Shown: positions 34,245 through 43,465 of the stretch, piece by piece | Numbering within the stretch: the stretch's first letter is position 1 | Layout: the number at the start of each line of letters is the position of its first letter | Assembly: GCF_900108875.1 (NCBI RefSeq) | Contig: NZ_FNYJ01000005.1 | Location: forward strand, 372,001-436,000 | Source: Pseudomonas sp. NFR16 | GTDB taxonomy: Bacteria > Pseudomonadota > Gammaproteobacteria > Pseudomonadales > Pseudomonadaceae | Direction: 5' to 3' | Length of the DNA stretch: 64,000 nucleotides | Position numbers and translations under genes: made by a program | Notes under the pieces: model-generated | Told to the model about the DNA's origin: nothing | The model's database searches: none | Seen by the model: the letters and a program-made list of their open reading frames with translations, nothing else

Positions 34245-35789
34245 TTACCAGGTTTGGGTGGCCTTGAACTTCTCGATACCGGCTTTGAGGCCAGAATCGA
34301 TTTCGTCATTGAAGTCACCCTTCACGTTGATCTTGGCCATCAAATCGGCGTGATCGCGGTTGAAGTAAGCAATCAGCGCTTGTTCAAAGCTGCCGACCTT
34401 GGCGATTTCGACGTCAGTCAGGAACCCACGCTCAGCGGCATACAGCGACAGCGACATGTCAGCGATCGACATTGGCGCGTATTGCTTCTGCTTCATCAGC
34501 TCGGTAACGCGCTGACCATGCTCAAGTTGCTTGCGGGTCGCTTCGTCCAGGTCAGAAGCGAACTGGGCGAATGCCGCCAGTTCACGGTACTGAGCCAGAG
34601 CGGTACGGATACCACCGGACAGCTTCTTGATGATCTTGGTCTGAGCGGCACCACCCACACGGGATACCGAAACACCGGCGTTCACTGCCGGGCGGATGCC
34701 GGAGTTGAACATGGCCGATTCCAGGAAGATCTGACCGTCGGTGATGGAAATCACGTTGGTCGGAACGAACGCGGAAACGTCGCCAGCCTGGGTTTCGATG
34801 ATCGGCAGTGCGGTCAGGGAGCCGGTTTTGCCGGTCACTGCGCCGTTGGTGAACTTCTCTACGTATTCTTCCGAAACGCGGGATGCGCGCTCCAGCAGAC
34901 GGGAGTGGAGATAGAACACGTCACCTGGGTAAGCTTCACGTCCTGGTGGACGACGCAGCAGCAGGGAGATCTGGCGGTAAGCCACAGCCTGCTTGGACAG
35001 ATCGTCATAAACGATCAGCGCGTCTTCACCGCGGTCGCGGAAGTATTCGCCCATGGTGCAACCGGCATAAGGTGCCAGGAATTGCAGCGCAGGAGATTCC
35101 GAAGCACTGGCAGCCACGATGATGGTGTTGGCCAGAGCGCCGTTTTCTTCCAGCTTGCGCACCACGTTGGCGATGGTCGATTGCTTCTGACCAACAGCTA
35201 CGTAGACGCAGAAAATGCCGCTGTCTTTCTGGTTGATGATCGCGTCGATCGCCAGAGCGGTTTTACCGATCTGACGGTCACCGATGATCAGCTCACGCTG
35301 GCCACGGCCGACAGGGATCATCGCATCGACAGCCTTGTAGCCAGTCTGTACAGGCTGGTCTACCGACTTACGCCAGATCACGCCTGGAGCAACTTTCTCG
35401 ACCGCATCGGTCTCGGTGTTGTTCAGCGGACCTTTGCCGTCGACCGGGTTACCCAGTGCGTCGACAACGCGACCCAGCAGTTCCTTACCAACCGGAACTT
35501 CCAGGATGCGGCCGGTGCACTTGGCACTCATGCCTTCAGCCAGAGAGGTGTAAGCGCCCAGTACCACCGCACCCACGGAGTCTTGCTCCAGGTTCAGTGC
35601 CATACCGTAAACGCCGCCCGGGAACTCGATCATTTCGCCGTACATAGCGTCGGCCAGACCGTGAATCCGCACGATACCGTCAGACACGCTGACGACAGTG
35701 CCTTCGTTACGGGCTTGGGAAGCCACATCGAGTTTCTCGATGCGACCCTTGATGATTTCACTTATTTCGGAAGGATTGAGTTGCTGCAT
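34245..35789 (-). CDS. atpA: F1Fo ATP synthase subunit alpha
   Basis: 514-residue non-catalytic nucleotide-binding subunit of F1. Starts MQQLNPSEISEIIKGRIEKL; Walker A is GDRQIGKTALAIDAI (about 169-183); the alpha/beta signature PAVNAGVSVSRVGG is near 365-378. Length as in E. coli (513). Lies 50 bp before atpG and 21 bp after atpH. Confidence 0.99.
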   Translation of the reverse strand: MQQLNPSEISEIIKGRIEKLDVASQARNEGTVVSVSDGIVRIHGLADAMYGEMIEFPGGVYGMALNLEQDSVGAVVLGAYTSLAEGMSAKCTGRILEVPVGKELLGRVVDALGNPVDGKGPLNNTETDAVEKVAPGVIWRKSVDQPVQTGYKAVDAMIPVGRGQRELIIGDRQIGKTALAIDAIINQKDSGIFCVYVAVGQKQSTIANVVRKLEENGALANTIIVAASASESPALQFLAPYAGCTMGEYFRDRGEDALIVYDDLSKQAVAYRQISLLLRRPPGREAYPGDVFYLHSRLLERASRVSEEYVEKFTNGAVTGKTGSLTALPIIETQAGDVSAFVPTNVISITDGQIFLESAMFNSGIRPAVNAGVSVSRVGGAAQTKIIKKLSGGIRTALAQYRELAAFAQFASDLDEATRKQLEHGQRVTELMKQKQYAPMSIADMSLSLYAAERGFLTDVEIAKVGSFEQALIAYFNRDHADLMAKINVKGDFNDEIDSGLKAGIEKFKATQTW

Positions 35790-35810
35790 TGCTCTGCTGC
35801 CCCTTCAAAC

Positions 35811-36347
35811 TCAAGATTTCAATGCTTCGGCTAGTTGCGCGAGTTTGCCGCGAACTGAGCCATCGATAACCAGGTCGCCGGCGCGGATGATGACACCACC
35901 TATCAGGGCAGCATCCTCCGCAGCGTGCAGGCGCACTTCCCGGCCGAGCCGTGCACTGAGAACCTTGGCGAGTTTGTCTTGCTGTTCTTGGTTCAATGCA
36001 AAAGCACTGGTCACATCCACATCTACCGATTTTTCCTGCTCGGCCTTGTACAGCTCGAACAGTTCGGAGATCTCCGGCAGAAGCTGGAGACGGTCGTTTT
36101 CAGCAACGACGTGGATGAAATTCTGTGCCTTGGCATCGAACTTGTCGCCGCACACTTCAATAAAAGTGGCGGCCTTGTCTGCGCTCGTCAGTCGCGGGGC
36201 CTTGAGCATGCGCTGCATTGTGTCGTCTTGCGACACTGCAGCAGCCAGGCCGAGCATGGCTGACCAATTGGCCAGCTGCTGGTGGGCCTGGGCATGCTCG
36301 AAGGCTGCCTTAGCGTAAGGTCGGGCCAACGTGGTCAGTTCTGCCAT
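35811..36347 (-). CDS. atpH: F1Fo ATP synthase subunit delta
   Basis: 178-residue peripheral stalk subunit. ARPYAKAAFEHAQAHQQLANW at the N-terminus and GGVIIRAGDLVIDGSVRGKL near the C-terminus are the family's conserved ends. It joins F1 alpha to the b subunits. 12 bp separate it from atpF. Confidence 0.98.
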   Translation of the reverse strand: MAELTTLARPYAKAAFEHAQAHQQLANWSAMLGLAAAVSQDDTMQRMLKAPRLTSADKAATFIEVCGDKFDAKAQNFIHVVAENDRLQLLPEISELFELYKAEQEKSVDVDVTSAFALNQEQQDKLAKVLSARLGREVRLHAAEDAALIGGVIIRAGDLVIDGSVRGKLAQLAEALKS

Positions 36348-36359
36348 GATCGCCCTCGC

Positions 36360-36830
36360 TTAAATTTCTGCAGCCAGTTTGTTAACCAGCTCCGCGTGCG
36401 CGTTTTGATCGATTGTGGCACCCAGGATCTTCTCTGCGCCGTTGACTGCCAGGCTGCCCAGTTGGGCGCGCAGCGCGTCTTTGACGCCGTTCAGTTCCTG
36501 CTCGATCTCGGCCTGAGCCTGAGCCTTGATGCGGTCAGCATCGACACGAGCCTGTTCACGGGCTTCGTCGACAATCTGAGTACCGCGTTTCTTGGCCTGC
36601 TCAATGATTTCAGCTGCCTGAGCTTTTGCTTCGCGCAGTTGCTGACCCGCTTTATCTTGGGCCAGCTCCAGGTCGCGAGCTGCTCGGGTGGCAGCGTCCA
36701 GTCCATCCGCGATCTTCTTCTGACGTTCGTGCAAAGCCGCGATGACCGGAGGCCACACGAACTTCATGCAGAACAGCACAAAAATGAAGAACGCAACGGA
36801 CTGGCCAATCAGGGTTGCATTAATGTTCAC
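36360..36830 (-). CDS. atpF: F1Fo ATP synthase subunit b
   Basis: 156-residue stator subunit: one N-terminal membrane span (about 5-27, LIGQSVAFFIFVLFCMKFVW) and a long charged coiled-coil rich in Ala, Gln and Glu. Length equals E. coli b (156). 57 bp downstream of atpE. Confidence 0.98.
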   Translation of the reverse strand: MNINATLIGQSVAFFIFVLFCMKFVWPPVIAALHERQKKIADGLDAATRAARDLELAQDKAGQQLREAKAQAAEIIEQAKKRGTQIVDEAREQARVDADRIKAQAQAEIEQELNGVKDALRAQLGSLAVNGAEKILGATIDQNAHAELVNKLAAEI

Positions 36831-36887
36831 GCCAACACCTCGCTCGTTCGTTGTCCATCACACCAATCAACTCGAAAATTCGAGCGA

Positions 36888-37145
36888 TCAGCCAGCGAGT
36901 TGACCAACGAAGGGGTTCGCAAAAGTGAAGAACAGAGCGATACCAACACCGATCATTGTTACGGCGTCGAGCAGACCAGCCACGATGAACATCTTAACTT
37001 GCAGCATTGGAACCATTTCTGGCTGACGCGCTGCGCCTTCCAGGAATTTACCGCCCAGCAGGCCGAAACCGATTGCGGTACCCAGAGCGCCCAGGCCGAT
37101 CAGCAGTGCAACAGCGATAGCAGTTAGACCAACTACAGTTTCCAT
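36888..37145 (-). CDS. atpE: F1Fo ATP synthase subunit c
   Basis: 85-residue proteolipid forming the rotor ring. Two membrane helices are joined by the polar loop ARQPEM (39-44); the proton-carrying acidic residue is Asp60 in [11 protein letters not shown], as in E. coli Asp61, which predicts proton rather than sodium coupling. It is preceded by an unusually long intercistronic gap (37146-37281) with an A/U-rich leader and GGGAGGAAAG as ribosome binding site, suiting its high copy number. Confidence 0.98.
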
Positions 37146-37281
37146 CTTTCCTCCCGACTTTTACGTCGTATTGGTTAGGTTTTCTTAGATTAAAGCGGTA
37201 AAACAAAATCGTTTTTTACATCAGCCCTTGCGGGCACCCCCTCACCTTGGCGAGGGGATCATCAGACTCGCCAGGCGTGTC
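37146..37281 (-). promoter_or_regulatory. atpB-atpE intercistronic region with hairpin and A/U-rich translational leader
   Basis: 136 bp. A hairpin CCCCTC/GAGGGG (37238-37257) is followed, in the minus direction, by an A/T-rich stretch (37150-37215) ending in a strong Shine-Dalgarno before atpE. This matches the E. coli arrangement, where an A/U-rich leader raises translation of subunit c. Confidence 0.5.
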
Positions 37282-38151
37282 TTAATGGTTATCTTCGTGA
37301 GCCATCGACAGGTAAACGATGGTCAGCATCATGAAGATGAACGCTTGCAGGGTGATGATCAGGATGTGGAACACAGCCCAAGCCCACTGCAGGACCACGC
37401 CCAGGCCACTCAGCCAGAGCAGGCCGCTGCCGAACATGACCGCGATCAGGATGAACACCAGCTCACCGGCATACATGTTGCCGAAAAGACGCAGTGCCAG
37501 AGAGATCGGTTTAGCAACCAGAGTCACGAATTCAAGCAGGAAGTTGACCGGAATCAACAGCGCCTGAACGAAAATATTCTTGCTGCCGAAAGGATGAAGG
37601 GTCAGTTCACCGATAAAGCCGCCAATGCCCTTGATCTTGATGCTGTAGAAAATGATCAGAGCGAAAACGGACAACGCCATACCCAGTGTCGCGTTCGGGT
37701 CGGTGGTCGACACCGCGCGGAACGGGATGTGGTGATCACCGGAGATCATGACTGCCAACTGAGGAATCCAGTCGACCGGAATGAGGTCGACGGCGTTCAT
37801 CAGGAACACCCAGGCGAAGATGGTCAACGCCAGCGGGGCGATGACGGCGCTGCGACCGTGGAAGCTGTCTTTCACGCTGCCATCGACGAACTCGACGAGC
37901 ACTTCAACGAAGTTCTGCAGAGCGCCAGGCTGACCGGAGGTCGCCTTCTTGGCTGCCATGCGGAAGATCAGGACGAAAATCAGACCCAGAGCCACCGACC
38001 AGCCGAGAGTATCGAGGTGGAAAGCCCAAAAGCCCATTTCTTTTGCTTCTGCTGCGGAATGCGCGAAGCCCCAAGTGCCGTCAGGCAAATGACCGAAGGT
38101 CAAGTTCTGCAAGTGGTGCTGGATATAGCCCGAAGCTGTCTGCTCTGCCAT
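37282..38151 (-). CDS. atpB: F1Fo ATP synthase subunit a
   Basis: 289-residue membrane stator subunit providing the proton half-channels. About five to six membrane helices; the essential Arg is in SLALRLFGNMYAGELVFIL, followed by LLWLSGLGVVLQWAWAVFHI. Length is near the pseudomonad standard. It lies 16 bp after atpI. Confidence 0.98.
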   Translation of the reverse strand: MAEQTASGYIQHHLQNLTFGHLPDGTWGFAHSAAEAKEMGFWAFHLDTLGWSVALGLIFVLIFRMAAKKATSGQPGALQNFVEVLVEFVDGSVKDSFHGRSAVIAPLALTIFAWVFLMNAVDLIPVDWIPQLAVMISGDHHIPFRAVSTTDPNATLGMALSVFALIIFYSIKIKGIGGFIGELTLHPFGSKNIFVQALLIPVNFLLEFVTLVAKPISLALRLFGNMYAGELVFILIAVMFGSGLLWLSGLGVVLQWAWAVFHILIITLQAFIFMMLTIVYLSMAHEDNH

Positions 38152-38167
38152 GGTTGCCTCAAACGCC

Positions 38168-38575
38168 CTAAGGTCTCGAAAGTCTTGTTCTCATTAGCAG
38201 GGGTGCGAACCAGCTGACCAACTGGGTCAGCATGAACACGCCAAAAACCGCCAGCGGAGCCAGCGGCTTTATACCTGCGAAGGTCAGTGCAAACAGCACT
38301 GCCGTAAAAATCAGTTTGCCCGCCTCGCCGGCGTAGAACGACCGAACGATGGCTTGCGCTGCCCTGGCACCGGTAAACCGGAAAGCCTTATGGGCAAAAT
38401 ACACATTGGGCAGCCACGCTATCAGGCCTCCGCAAAGTCCTGAGTATCCAGCTACGACTCCGTGCCACTGCCAGAGCGCCACTGCTGCCAGCAGCAGGAC
38501 AATCACTTGAGCCAGCAGTACCGGGAAAACAGCCAGACGATGGAACGGCAAGCGGTTTGGCGTGCGTGTCTCCAT
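38168..38575 (-). CDS. atpI: ATP synthase protein I
   Basis: 135-residue hydrophobic protein with four membrane helices (about 15-35, 40-58, 78-98, 103-125), the usual first gene of atp operons, thought to aid c-ring assembly. The start at 38575 is preferred: GAGGAG lies about 9 bp upstream. The 146-bp gap before it (38576-38721) probably holds the atp promoter; I could not assign exact -35 and -10 boxes. Confidence 0.92.
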   Translation of the reverse strand: METRTPNRLPFHRLAVFPVLLAQVIVLLLAAVALWQWHGVVAGYSGLCGGLIAWLPNVYFAHKAFRFTGARAAQAIVRSFYAGEAGKLIFTAVLFALTFAGIKPLAPLAVFGVFMLTQLVSWFAPLLMRTRLSRP

Positions 38576-38721
38576 CACATGGGCTCCTCGTAAGCCGGCC
38601 GCCAAAATCAATAACTTGGCATAATTTGTGCCGACAAAATGCGCGCAGAGTATAGGGGCGGTTCAGCCCCTATTCAACTGCCGGGTAGTGATTTCCGACT
38701 ACGCGTTAAGGACGATATGTT

Positions 38722-39594
38722 TCAGCGAATGTGAGCGAGGACACCCTGGAGTTCATCCAGCGAGTTATAACGAATAACCAACTGGCCTTTTCCCTTCTGT
38801 CCGTGGCGGATCTGCACCGCAGAGCCTAGGCGCTCGGCCAGACGCTGCTCCAGGCGAGTGATGTCCGGGTCGGCTTTGACCGGGGCCGCAGCCTCCTGTT
38901 TGCCGCTCAGCCACTGACGAACCAGCGCCTCGGTCTGGCGCACGGTCAGTCCACGTGCGACAACGTGTCGCGCCCCTTCAATCTGTTGATCTTCCGGCAA
39001 TCCCAACAAAGCGCGGGCATGGCCCATTTCAAGATCGCCGTGGGAAAGCATCGTCTTGATGACTTCAGGCAGGGCGATCAGGCGCAGCAGGTTCGCCACG
39101 CTCACACGGGACTTGCCCACAGCCTCGGCGACTTGTTGCTGGGTGAGCTGAAACTCGTGCTGCAGTCGCTGCAGCGCGATGGCTTCTTCGATCGGATTGA
39201 GGTCTTCGCGCTGGATGTTTTCGATCAGCGCCATGGCGATGGCCGCTTCGTCCGGCACATCGCGCACCATGGCAGGAATGGTATCGATTCCCGCCTGCTG
39301 GCTGGCTCGCCAACGACGCTCACCCGCAATGATTTCAAAACGATTGTCCGCGATCGGTCGCACCACGATCGGCTGCATCACGCCCTGAGCCTTGATCGAA
39401 TTGGCCAGTTCTTCCAGCGCCTGCGGATCCATATCGCGGCGCGGCTGATACTTGCCACGCTGAATCAGGTCCAGCGGGATGTGTTGCAACTCGCGCTGAT
39501 CGGCTTGTACGGCCTGTTCTTCCAGCGCACTGACGGTGGGGCTACTCAGGAGTGCGTCCAGCCCACGTCCGAGTCCTCGTTTCTTGACGGCCAT
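38722..39594 (-). CDS. parB: Chromosome-partitioning protein ParB
   Basis: 290-residue CTP-dependent DNA clamp that loads at parS and organises the origin. N-terminal GERRWRAS (CTPase motif, about 92-99) and IENIQREDLNPIEEAIALQR, central HTH (LTQQQVAEAVGKSRVSVANL, about 155-174) that reads parS, C-terminal dimer domain. Starts MAVKKRGLGRGLDALLSS. Two parS sites are in this window at 51087 and 51717. 9 bp after parA. Confidence 0.98.
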   Translation of the reverse strand: MAVKKRGLGRGLDALLSSPTVSALEEQAVQADQRELQHIPLDLIQRGKYQPRRDMDPQALEELANSIKAQGVMQPIVVRPIADNRFEIIAGERRWRASQQAGIDTIPAMVRDVPDEAAIAMALIENIQREDLNPIEEAIALQRLQHEFQLTQQQVAEAVGKSRVSVANLLRLIALPEVIKTMLSHGDLEMGHARALLGLPEDQQIEGARHVVARGLTVRQTEALVRQWLSGKQEAAAPVKADPDITRLEQRLAERLGSAVQIRHGQKGKGQLVIRYNSLDELQGVLAHIR

Positions 39595-39603
39595 GGGATT
39601 TCC

Positions 39604-40398
39604 TTAAGTGGGCTGCGCTGCGGCGCGTGAAGAGCGACGCTGACGGCGGACCATTTCCCCGGCCAGCGCCAGATATGCGAGCGCGCCACGGGAAGTCTTG
39701 TCATACGCCAGAGCAGGCATACCGAAGCTCGGAGCCTCGGCCAACCGAATGTTGCGCGGGATCACGGTGTCATACAGCTGATCGCCGAAATGCTCTTTCA
39801 ACTGCGCAGACACGTCGTTGATCAGGCTCAAACGCGGGTCGTACATCGTGCGCAGCAGACCTTCGATCTTCAGCTGTGGATTAAGCAGTTCGGCGATGCG
39901 TTTGATGTTATCCACAAGGTCACTCAGACCTTCGAGTGCGAAGTACTCGCACTGCATGGGGATGATCACGCCGTCTGCGGCGACCAATGCGTTAAGCGTC
40001 AACATCGACAGCGACGGTGGACAGTCGATGAGGATGTAATCGTAATTATCGCGAATCGGCGCCAGCGCCGTGCGCAGCCGCGCTTCTTTCATCTGCATTT
40101 CCAGCAGAACGACTTCCGCTGCAGTGAGGTCGCGGTTGGCAGGCAACAGTTGATAACCGCCGTGCTCCGAAAAATGCATGGCCTGATTCAGGTCGCATTC
40201 TCCGATCAGCAAATCATAGACAGAGTGTTCCAGCGCGTGTTTATCCACACCGCTACCCATCGTGGCGTTGCCCTGTGGATCGAGATCGATCAACAACACC
40301 CGACGCTTGGTAGCCACCAGCGATGCAGCGAGGTTGATGCAGGTGGTGGTTTTACCCACCCCCCCTTTTTGGTTCGCTATCGCGAATACCTTAGCCAT
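39604..40398 (-). CDS. parA: Chromosome-partitioning ATPase ParA/Soj
   Basis: 264-residue deviant Walker ATPase: IANQKGGVGKTTTCINLAAS at 7-26 with the signature Lys, DYILIDCPPSLSML (about 120-133). It drives segregation of ParB-parS complexes. Lies 18 bp after rsmG and 9 bp before parB. Length typical for chromosomal ParA. Two perfect DnaA boxes lie within the gene (39908 and 40241). Confidence 0.98.
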   Translation of the reverse strand: MAKVFAIANQKGGVGKTTTCINLAASLVATKRRVLLIDLDPQGNATMGSGVDKHALEHSVYDLLIGECDLNQAMHFSEHGGYQLLPANRDLTAAEVVLLEMQMKEARLRTALAPIRDNYDYILIDCPPSLSMLTLNALVAADGVIIPMQCEYFALEGLSDLVDNIKRIAELLNPQLKIEGLLRTMYDPRLSLINDVSAQLKEHFGDQLYDTVIPRNIRLAEAPSFGMPALAYDKTSRGALAYLALAGEMVRRQRRSSRAAAQPT

Positions 40399-40416
40399 TC
40401 TTGCGTGTGTTCCCTG

Positions 40417-41061
40417 TCATGCCGTGCGGCGCAGTATCAGCAGATGCCGTTGACCTTGGCAACCCGGTACGGCCAAGGCTTGCGCGCTTTCCAGATGAAA
40501 ATCTGCGGGCAATGCTACCAGTTCGTCCGCCGGATGCAGACCTTTCATCGCAAGCCAACGCGTTTTGCCGTCGCCCATGTGACGAGTCCACTGCGTGAAG
40601 TCTTCAAGGCTGCTGAATGCGCGGGAGATGATGCCTGTGAACGGCAGCTCGGGCTGGAAGGCTTCCGCACGACTGTGGATAACTTCCAGGTTTGCGAGTT
40701 TGAGCTCAAGCTTGACCTGGGTGAGAAAGCGGGTCTTCTTGCCGTTGCTGTCCAGACAGGTGACGTTCATGTCCGGGAACAGGATGGCCAGAGGAATACC
40801 GGGCATACCGCCGCCACTGCCGACGTCCAGTTGACGCTCGCCCTCGATGAAGGGCACGACGCTCAGGCTGTCGAGCAGATGACGCGAGACCATTTCATCG
40901 GGATCGCGGACGGCGGTCAGGTTGTAGGCCTTGTTCCATTTGATGAGCAAGCCCAGATAGCCAAGTAACAGGCTATGCTGGCTGTCGCTCAACTCGACGC
41001 CCAGTTCGAGGGCGCCTCGGGTCAGTTCTTCTGCGTGCTGCGGGGTGACCAACGAACTCAA
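40417..41061 (-). CDS. rsmG: 16S rRNA (guanine527-N7)-methyltransferase RsmG
   Basis: 214-residue SAM-dependent methyltransferase of 16S rRNA G527 (formerly GidB). SAM site LDVGSGGGMPGIPLAILFP (about 79-97); C-terminal GISRAFSSLEDF. Overlaps mnmG by 4 bp, the common arrangement. One perfect DnaA box (40674-40682). Confidence 0.98.
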   Translation of the reverse strand: MSSLVTPQHAEELTRGALELGVELSDSQHSLLLGYLGLLIKWNKAYNLTAVRDPDEMVSRHLLDSLSVVPFIEGERQLDVGSGGGMPGIPLAILFPDMNVTCLDSNGKKTRFLTQVKLELKLANLEVIHSRAEAFQPELPFTGIISRAFSSLEDFTQWTRHMGDGKTRWLAMKGLHPADELVALPADFHLESAQALAVPGCQGQRHLLILRRTA

Positions 41062-42956
41062 GCGCTTTGCTCCAACTGACGGCCCGCGCCGCGTTTTTTC
41101 AAGTGAATCATCAACAGAGAAATTGCCGCAGGCGTGACGCCCGGGATTCTGGACGCCTGACCGAGGGTCTCCGGACGAGTTATCCCCAGCTTGCTCTGGA
41201 TCTCTTTGGAAAGTCCCGAAATACCGGTGTAGTCGATATCGACAGGCAGCTTGGTGTCTTCGCTGGCGCGCAGCCGAGCGATCTCATCTTGCTGGCGGTC
41301 GATGTAGCCGGCGTATTTGGTCTTGATCTCGACCTGCTCGGCGACCTGTGGGTCGGTCGAGCCGTTTCCGGTCAGTTCTACCAGGCTGGCGTAGTCCACT
41401 TCAGGACGGCTCAGCAGGTTGAGCAGGTTGTACTCGTGAGTCAGCGGTGTTCCGAAATGGGCAGAAACCGCATTACCCTGCTCGGTCCCCGGACGAATCC
41501 AGGTGGATTTCAAACGCTGCTCTTCCTGTTCGATGCCTTCGCGCTTGGCGCAGAACGCTGCCCAGCGCGCATCATCGACCAGGCCCAGTTTGCGGCCCTT
41601 CTCGGTCAGGCGCAGGTCGGCATTGTCCTCGCGCAGGATCAGACGGTATTCGGCCCGTGAGGTAAACATGCGGTAAGGCTCTTGTGTGCCCAGCGTGATC
41701 AGATCGTCCACAAGCACGCCGATGTAAGCCTCATCCCGGCGCGGGCACCAGCTTTCCTTGCCTTGGGCGCGCAAAGCGGCGTTGGCCCCGGCGAGCAGAC
41801 CCTGCGCACCGGCTTCTTCGTAACCAGTGGTGCCGTTGATCTGTCCGGCGAAGAAAAGACCGCCGATGACCTTGGTTTCCAGGCTGTACTTCAGATCTCG
41901 AGGATCGAAATAGTCGTATTCGATGGCGTAGCCCGGACGCACGATGTGCGCGTTTTCCATCCCGCGGATCGAACGGACGATCTGCAGCTGGACATCGAAC
42001 GGCAGCGACGTCGAGATGCCGTTCGGGTACAGCTCATGGGTGGTCAGGCCTTCCGGTTCGATGAAAACCTGATGGCTTTCCTTGTCGGCGAACCGATGAA
42101 TCTTGTCTTCGATCGACGGGCAGTAGCGAGGACCGACCCCTTCGATTTCCCCGGCTGCGGAATACATTGGCGAGCGATCAAGATTCGCGGCGATGATTTC
42201 GTGCGTTCGGGCATTGGTGTGGGTGATCCAGCAACTGACCTGGCGCGGATGCTGTTCTTTGGAACCCAGAAACGACATCACCGGAATCGGTGTATCGCCA
42301 GGCTGCTCGGACATTACCGAGAAATCCACAGAGCGACCGTCGATGCGCGGAGGTGTACCTGTTTTCAGCCTGCCAACGCGCAACGGTAGTTCACGCAAGC
42401 GACGAGCAAGCGCGATCGACGGAGGATCGCCGGCGCGACCACCGGAGTAATTCTGCAAACCGATGTGGATAAGTCCACCGAGGAAGGTTCCGGTCGTCAG
42501 CACCACGGAATCCGCCATGAAACGCAGGCCCATCTGAGTCACAACGCCACGGACCTGGTCCTGCTCGACAATCAGGTCATCGCAGGATTGCTGGAATATC
42601 CACAGATTCGGCTGATTCTCGATGATCTCGCGAATCGCCGCCTTATAGAGAATGCGGTCTGCCTGTGCACGCGTAGCGCGCACAGCCGGGCCTTTGCGGC
42701 TATTGAGCACGCGAAACTGAATGCCGCCCAAATCGGTAGCCGTTGCCATCGCACCGCCCAGGGCGTCGATTTCTTTAACCAGATGGCTTTTACCAATGCC
42801 ACCAATGGCGGGGTTACAACTCATCTGCCCGAGGGTTTCCACGTTATGCGTCAACAGCAGGGTCTTTGCACCCATGCGAGCAGACGCAAGTGCTGCCTCG
42901 GTACCGGCATGACCGCCGCCGATGACGATCACTTCAAAACGGGAAGGGAAATCCAC
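41058..42956 (-). CDS. mnmG: tRNA uridine-5-carboxymethylaminomethyl modification enzyme MnmG
   Basis: 632-residue FAD protein that, with MnmE, modifies wobble U34 of several tRNAs. FAD motif VIVIGGGHAGTEAALASARMG (about 8-28) and GCNPAIGGIGKSHL-type segment are present. The frame is open to 43004, but the homologous start is the GTG at 42956 (giving DFPSRFEVIV after the initiator), with GAGG 6 bp upstream. MnmE is encoded next, across an origin-like intergenic region. One perfect DnaA box (42464-42472). Confidence 0.96.
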   Translation of the reverse strand: MDFPSRFEVIVIGGGHAGTEAALASARMGAKTLLLTHNVETLGQMSCNPAIGGIGKSHLVKEIDALGGAMATATDLGGIQFRVLNSRKGPAVRATRAQADRILYKAAIREIIENQPNLWIFQQSCDDLIVEQDQVRGVVTQMGLRFMADSVVLTTGTFLGGLIHIGLQNYSGGRAGDPPSIALARRLRELPLRVGRLKTGTPPRIDGRSVDFSVMSEQPGDTPIPVMSFLGSKEQHPRQVSCWITHTNARTHEIIAANLDRSPMYSAAGEIEGVGPRYCPSIEDKIHRFADKESHQVFIEPEGLTTHELYPNGISTSLPFDVQLQIVRSIRGMENAHIVRPGYAIEYDYFDPRDLKYSLETKVIGGLFFAGQINGTTGYEEAGAQGLLAGANAALRAQGKESWCPRRDEAYIGVLVDDLITLGTQEPYRMFTSRAEYRLILREDNADLRLTEKGRKLGLVDDARWAAFCAKREGIEQEEQRLKSTWIRPGTEQGNAVSAHFGTPLTHEYNLLNLLSRPEVDYASLVELTGNGSTDPQVAEQVEIKTKYAGYIDRQQDEIARLRASEDTKLPVDIDYTGISGLSKEIQSKLGITRPETLGQASRIPGVTPAAISLLMIHLKKRGAGRQLEQSA

Positions 42957-43465
42957 CACGCACCTCGTGCCTGTTTTTTGGGGGGAATAGGAAATTGGCG
43001 GCAAGTATAGGGACTTCGCCCCCCTGAAAGGAACCTTTTGCGCAAAATTTAACCAGCTGTGGATGAAAGGCGGTTAAAAAAGTAAAAAAGAAAGAAATTT
43101 ATAAAATCTTTGTTTTTATGTTTATGTTTAGAGAGGCAGATAACTGTGGATAAACAGCTACAAGCCTTAAGATACGTTATGTACAGAGAATCAAAAGCCT
43201 GTGGTCAGCTCAGCATGAGGGGCTTGGATAACATGTTTAAGCCTGTGGATTAAATGGAGGGTTACCCACAGACCCGATTATCCTCAGGTCCGTAGGCCGG
43301 TTATCAACTGAGCTGAATGCCGGTTATGCACAGGGCTCCTGCGGTGGATATTTCGGGGTGAGTCAAAAAAAACGTGCAGACGTCCTCAGCCATGGAGCTG
43401 GCGAACAGGGCGTCATAGGAGAAAGAAAGCAGGCCCGGGATGTGGGCCTGCTGAGGAGGGGATAC
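42957..43465. promoter_or_regulatory. Origin-like intergenic region between mnmE and mnmG
   Basis: 509 bp without a gene. It has an AT-rich block (43070-43135), a perfect DnaA box TGTGGATAA (43145-43153), TTATGCACA (43324-43332), and near-boxes TGTGGATGA (about 43058), TGTGGATTA (about 43244) and TTACCCACA (about 43262). The 12-mer ATGTACAGAGAA (43179-43190) recurs in oriC (47663-47674). The mnmG promoter must also lie here. See findings. Confidence 0.6.
43417..43452 (-). terminator. Terminator after mnmE
   Basis: On the minus strand AGCAGGCCC (43452-43444) pairs with GGGCCTGCT (43436-43428), loop of 7, followed by TTCTTTCTCC. The hairpin begins 14 bp past the mnmE stop. The T-run is interrupted. 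Confidence 0.7.

Noticed and set aside
37228..38217. Plus-strand open frame of 329 codons opposite atpB
   Set aside because: Antisense shadow with His/Gln-rich composition typical of reverse-read GC-rich genes.
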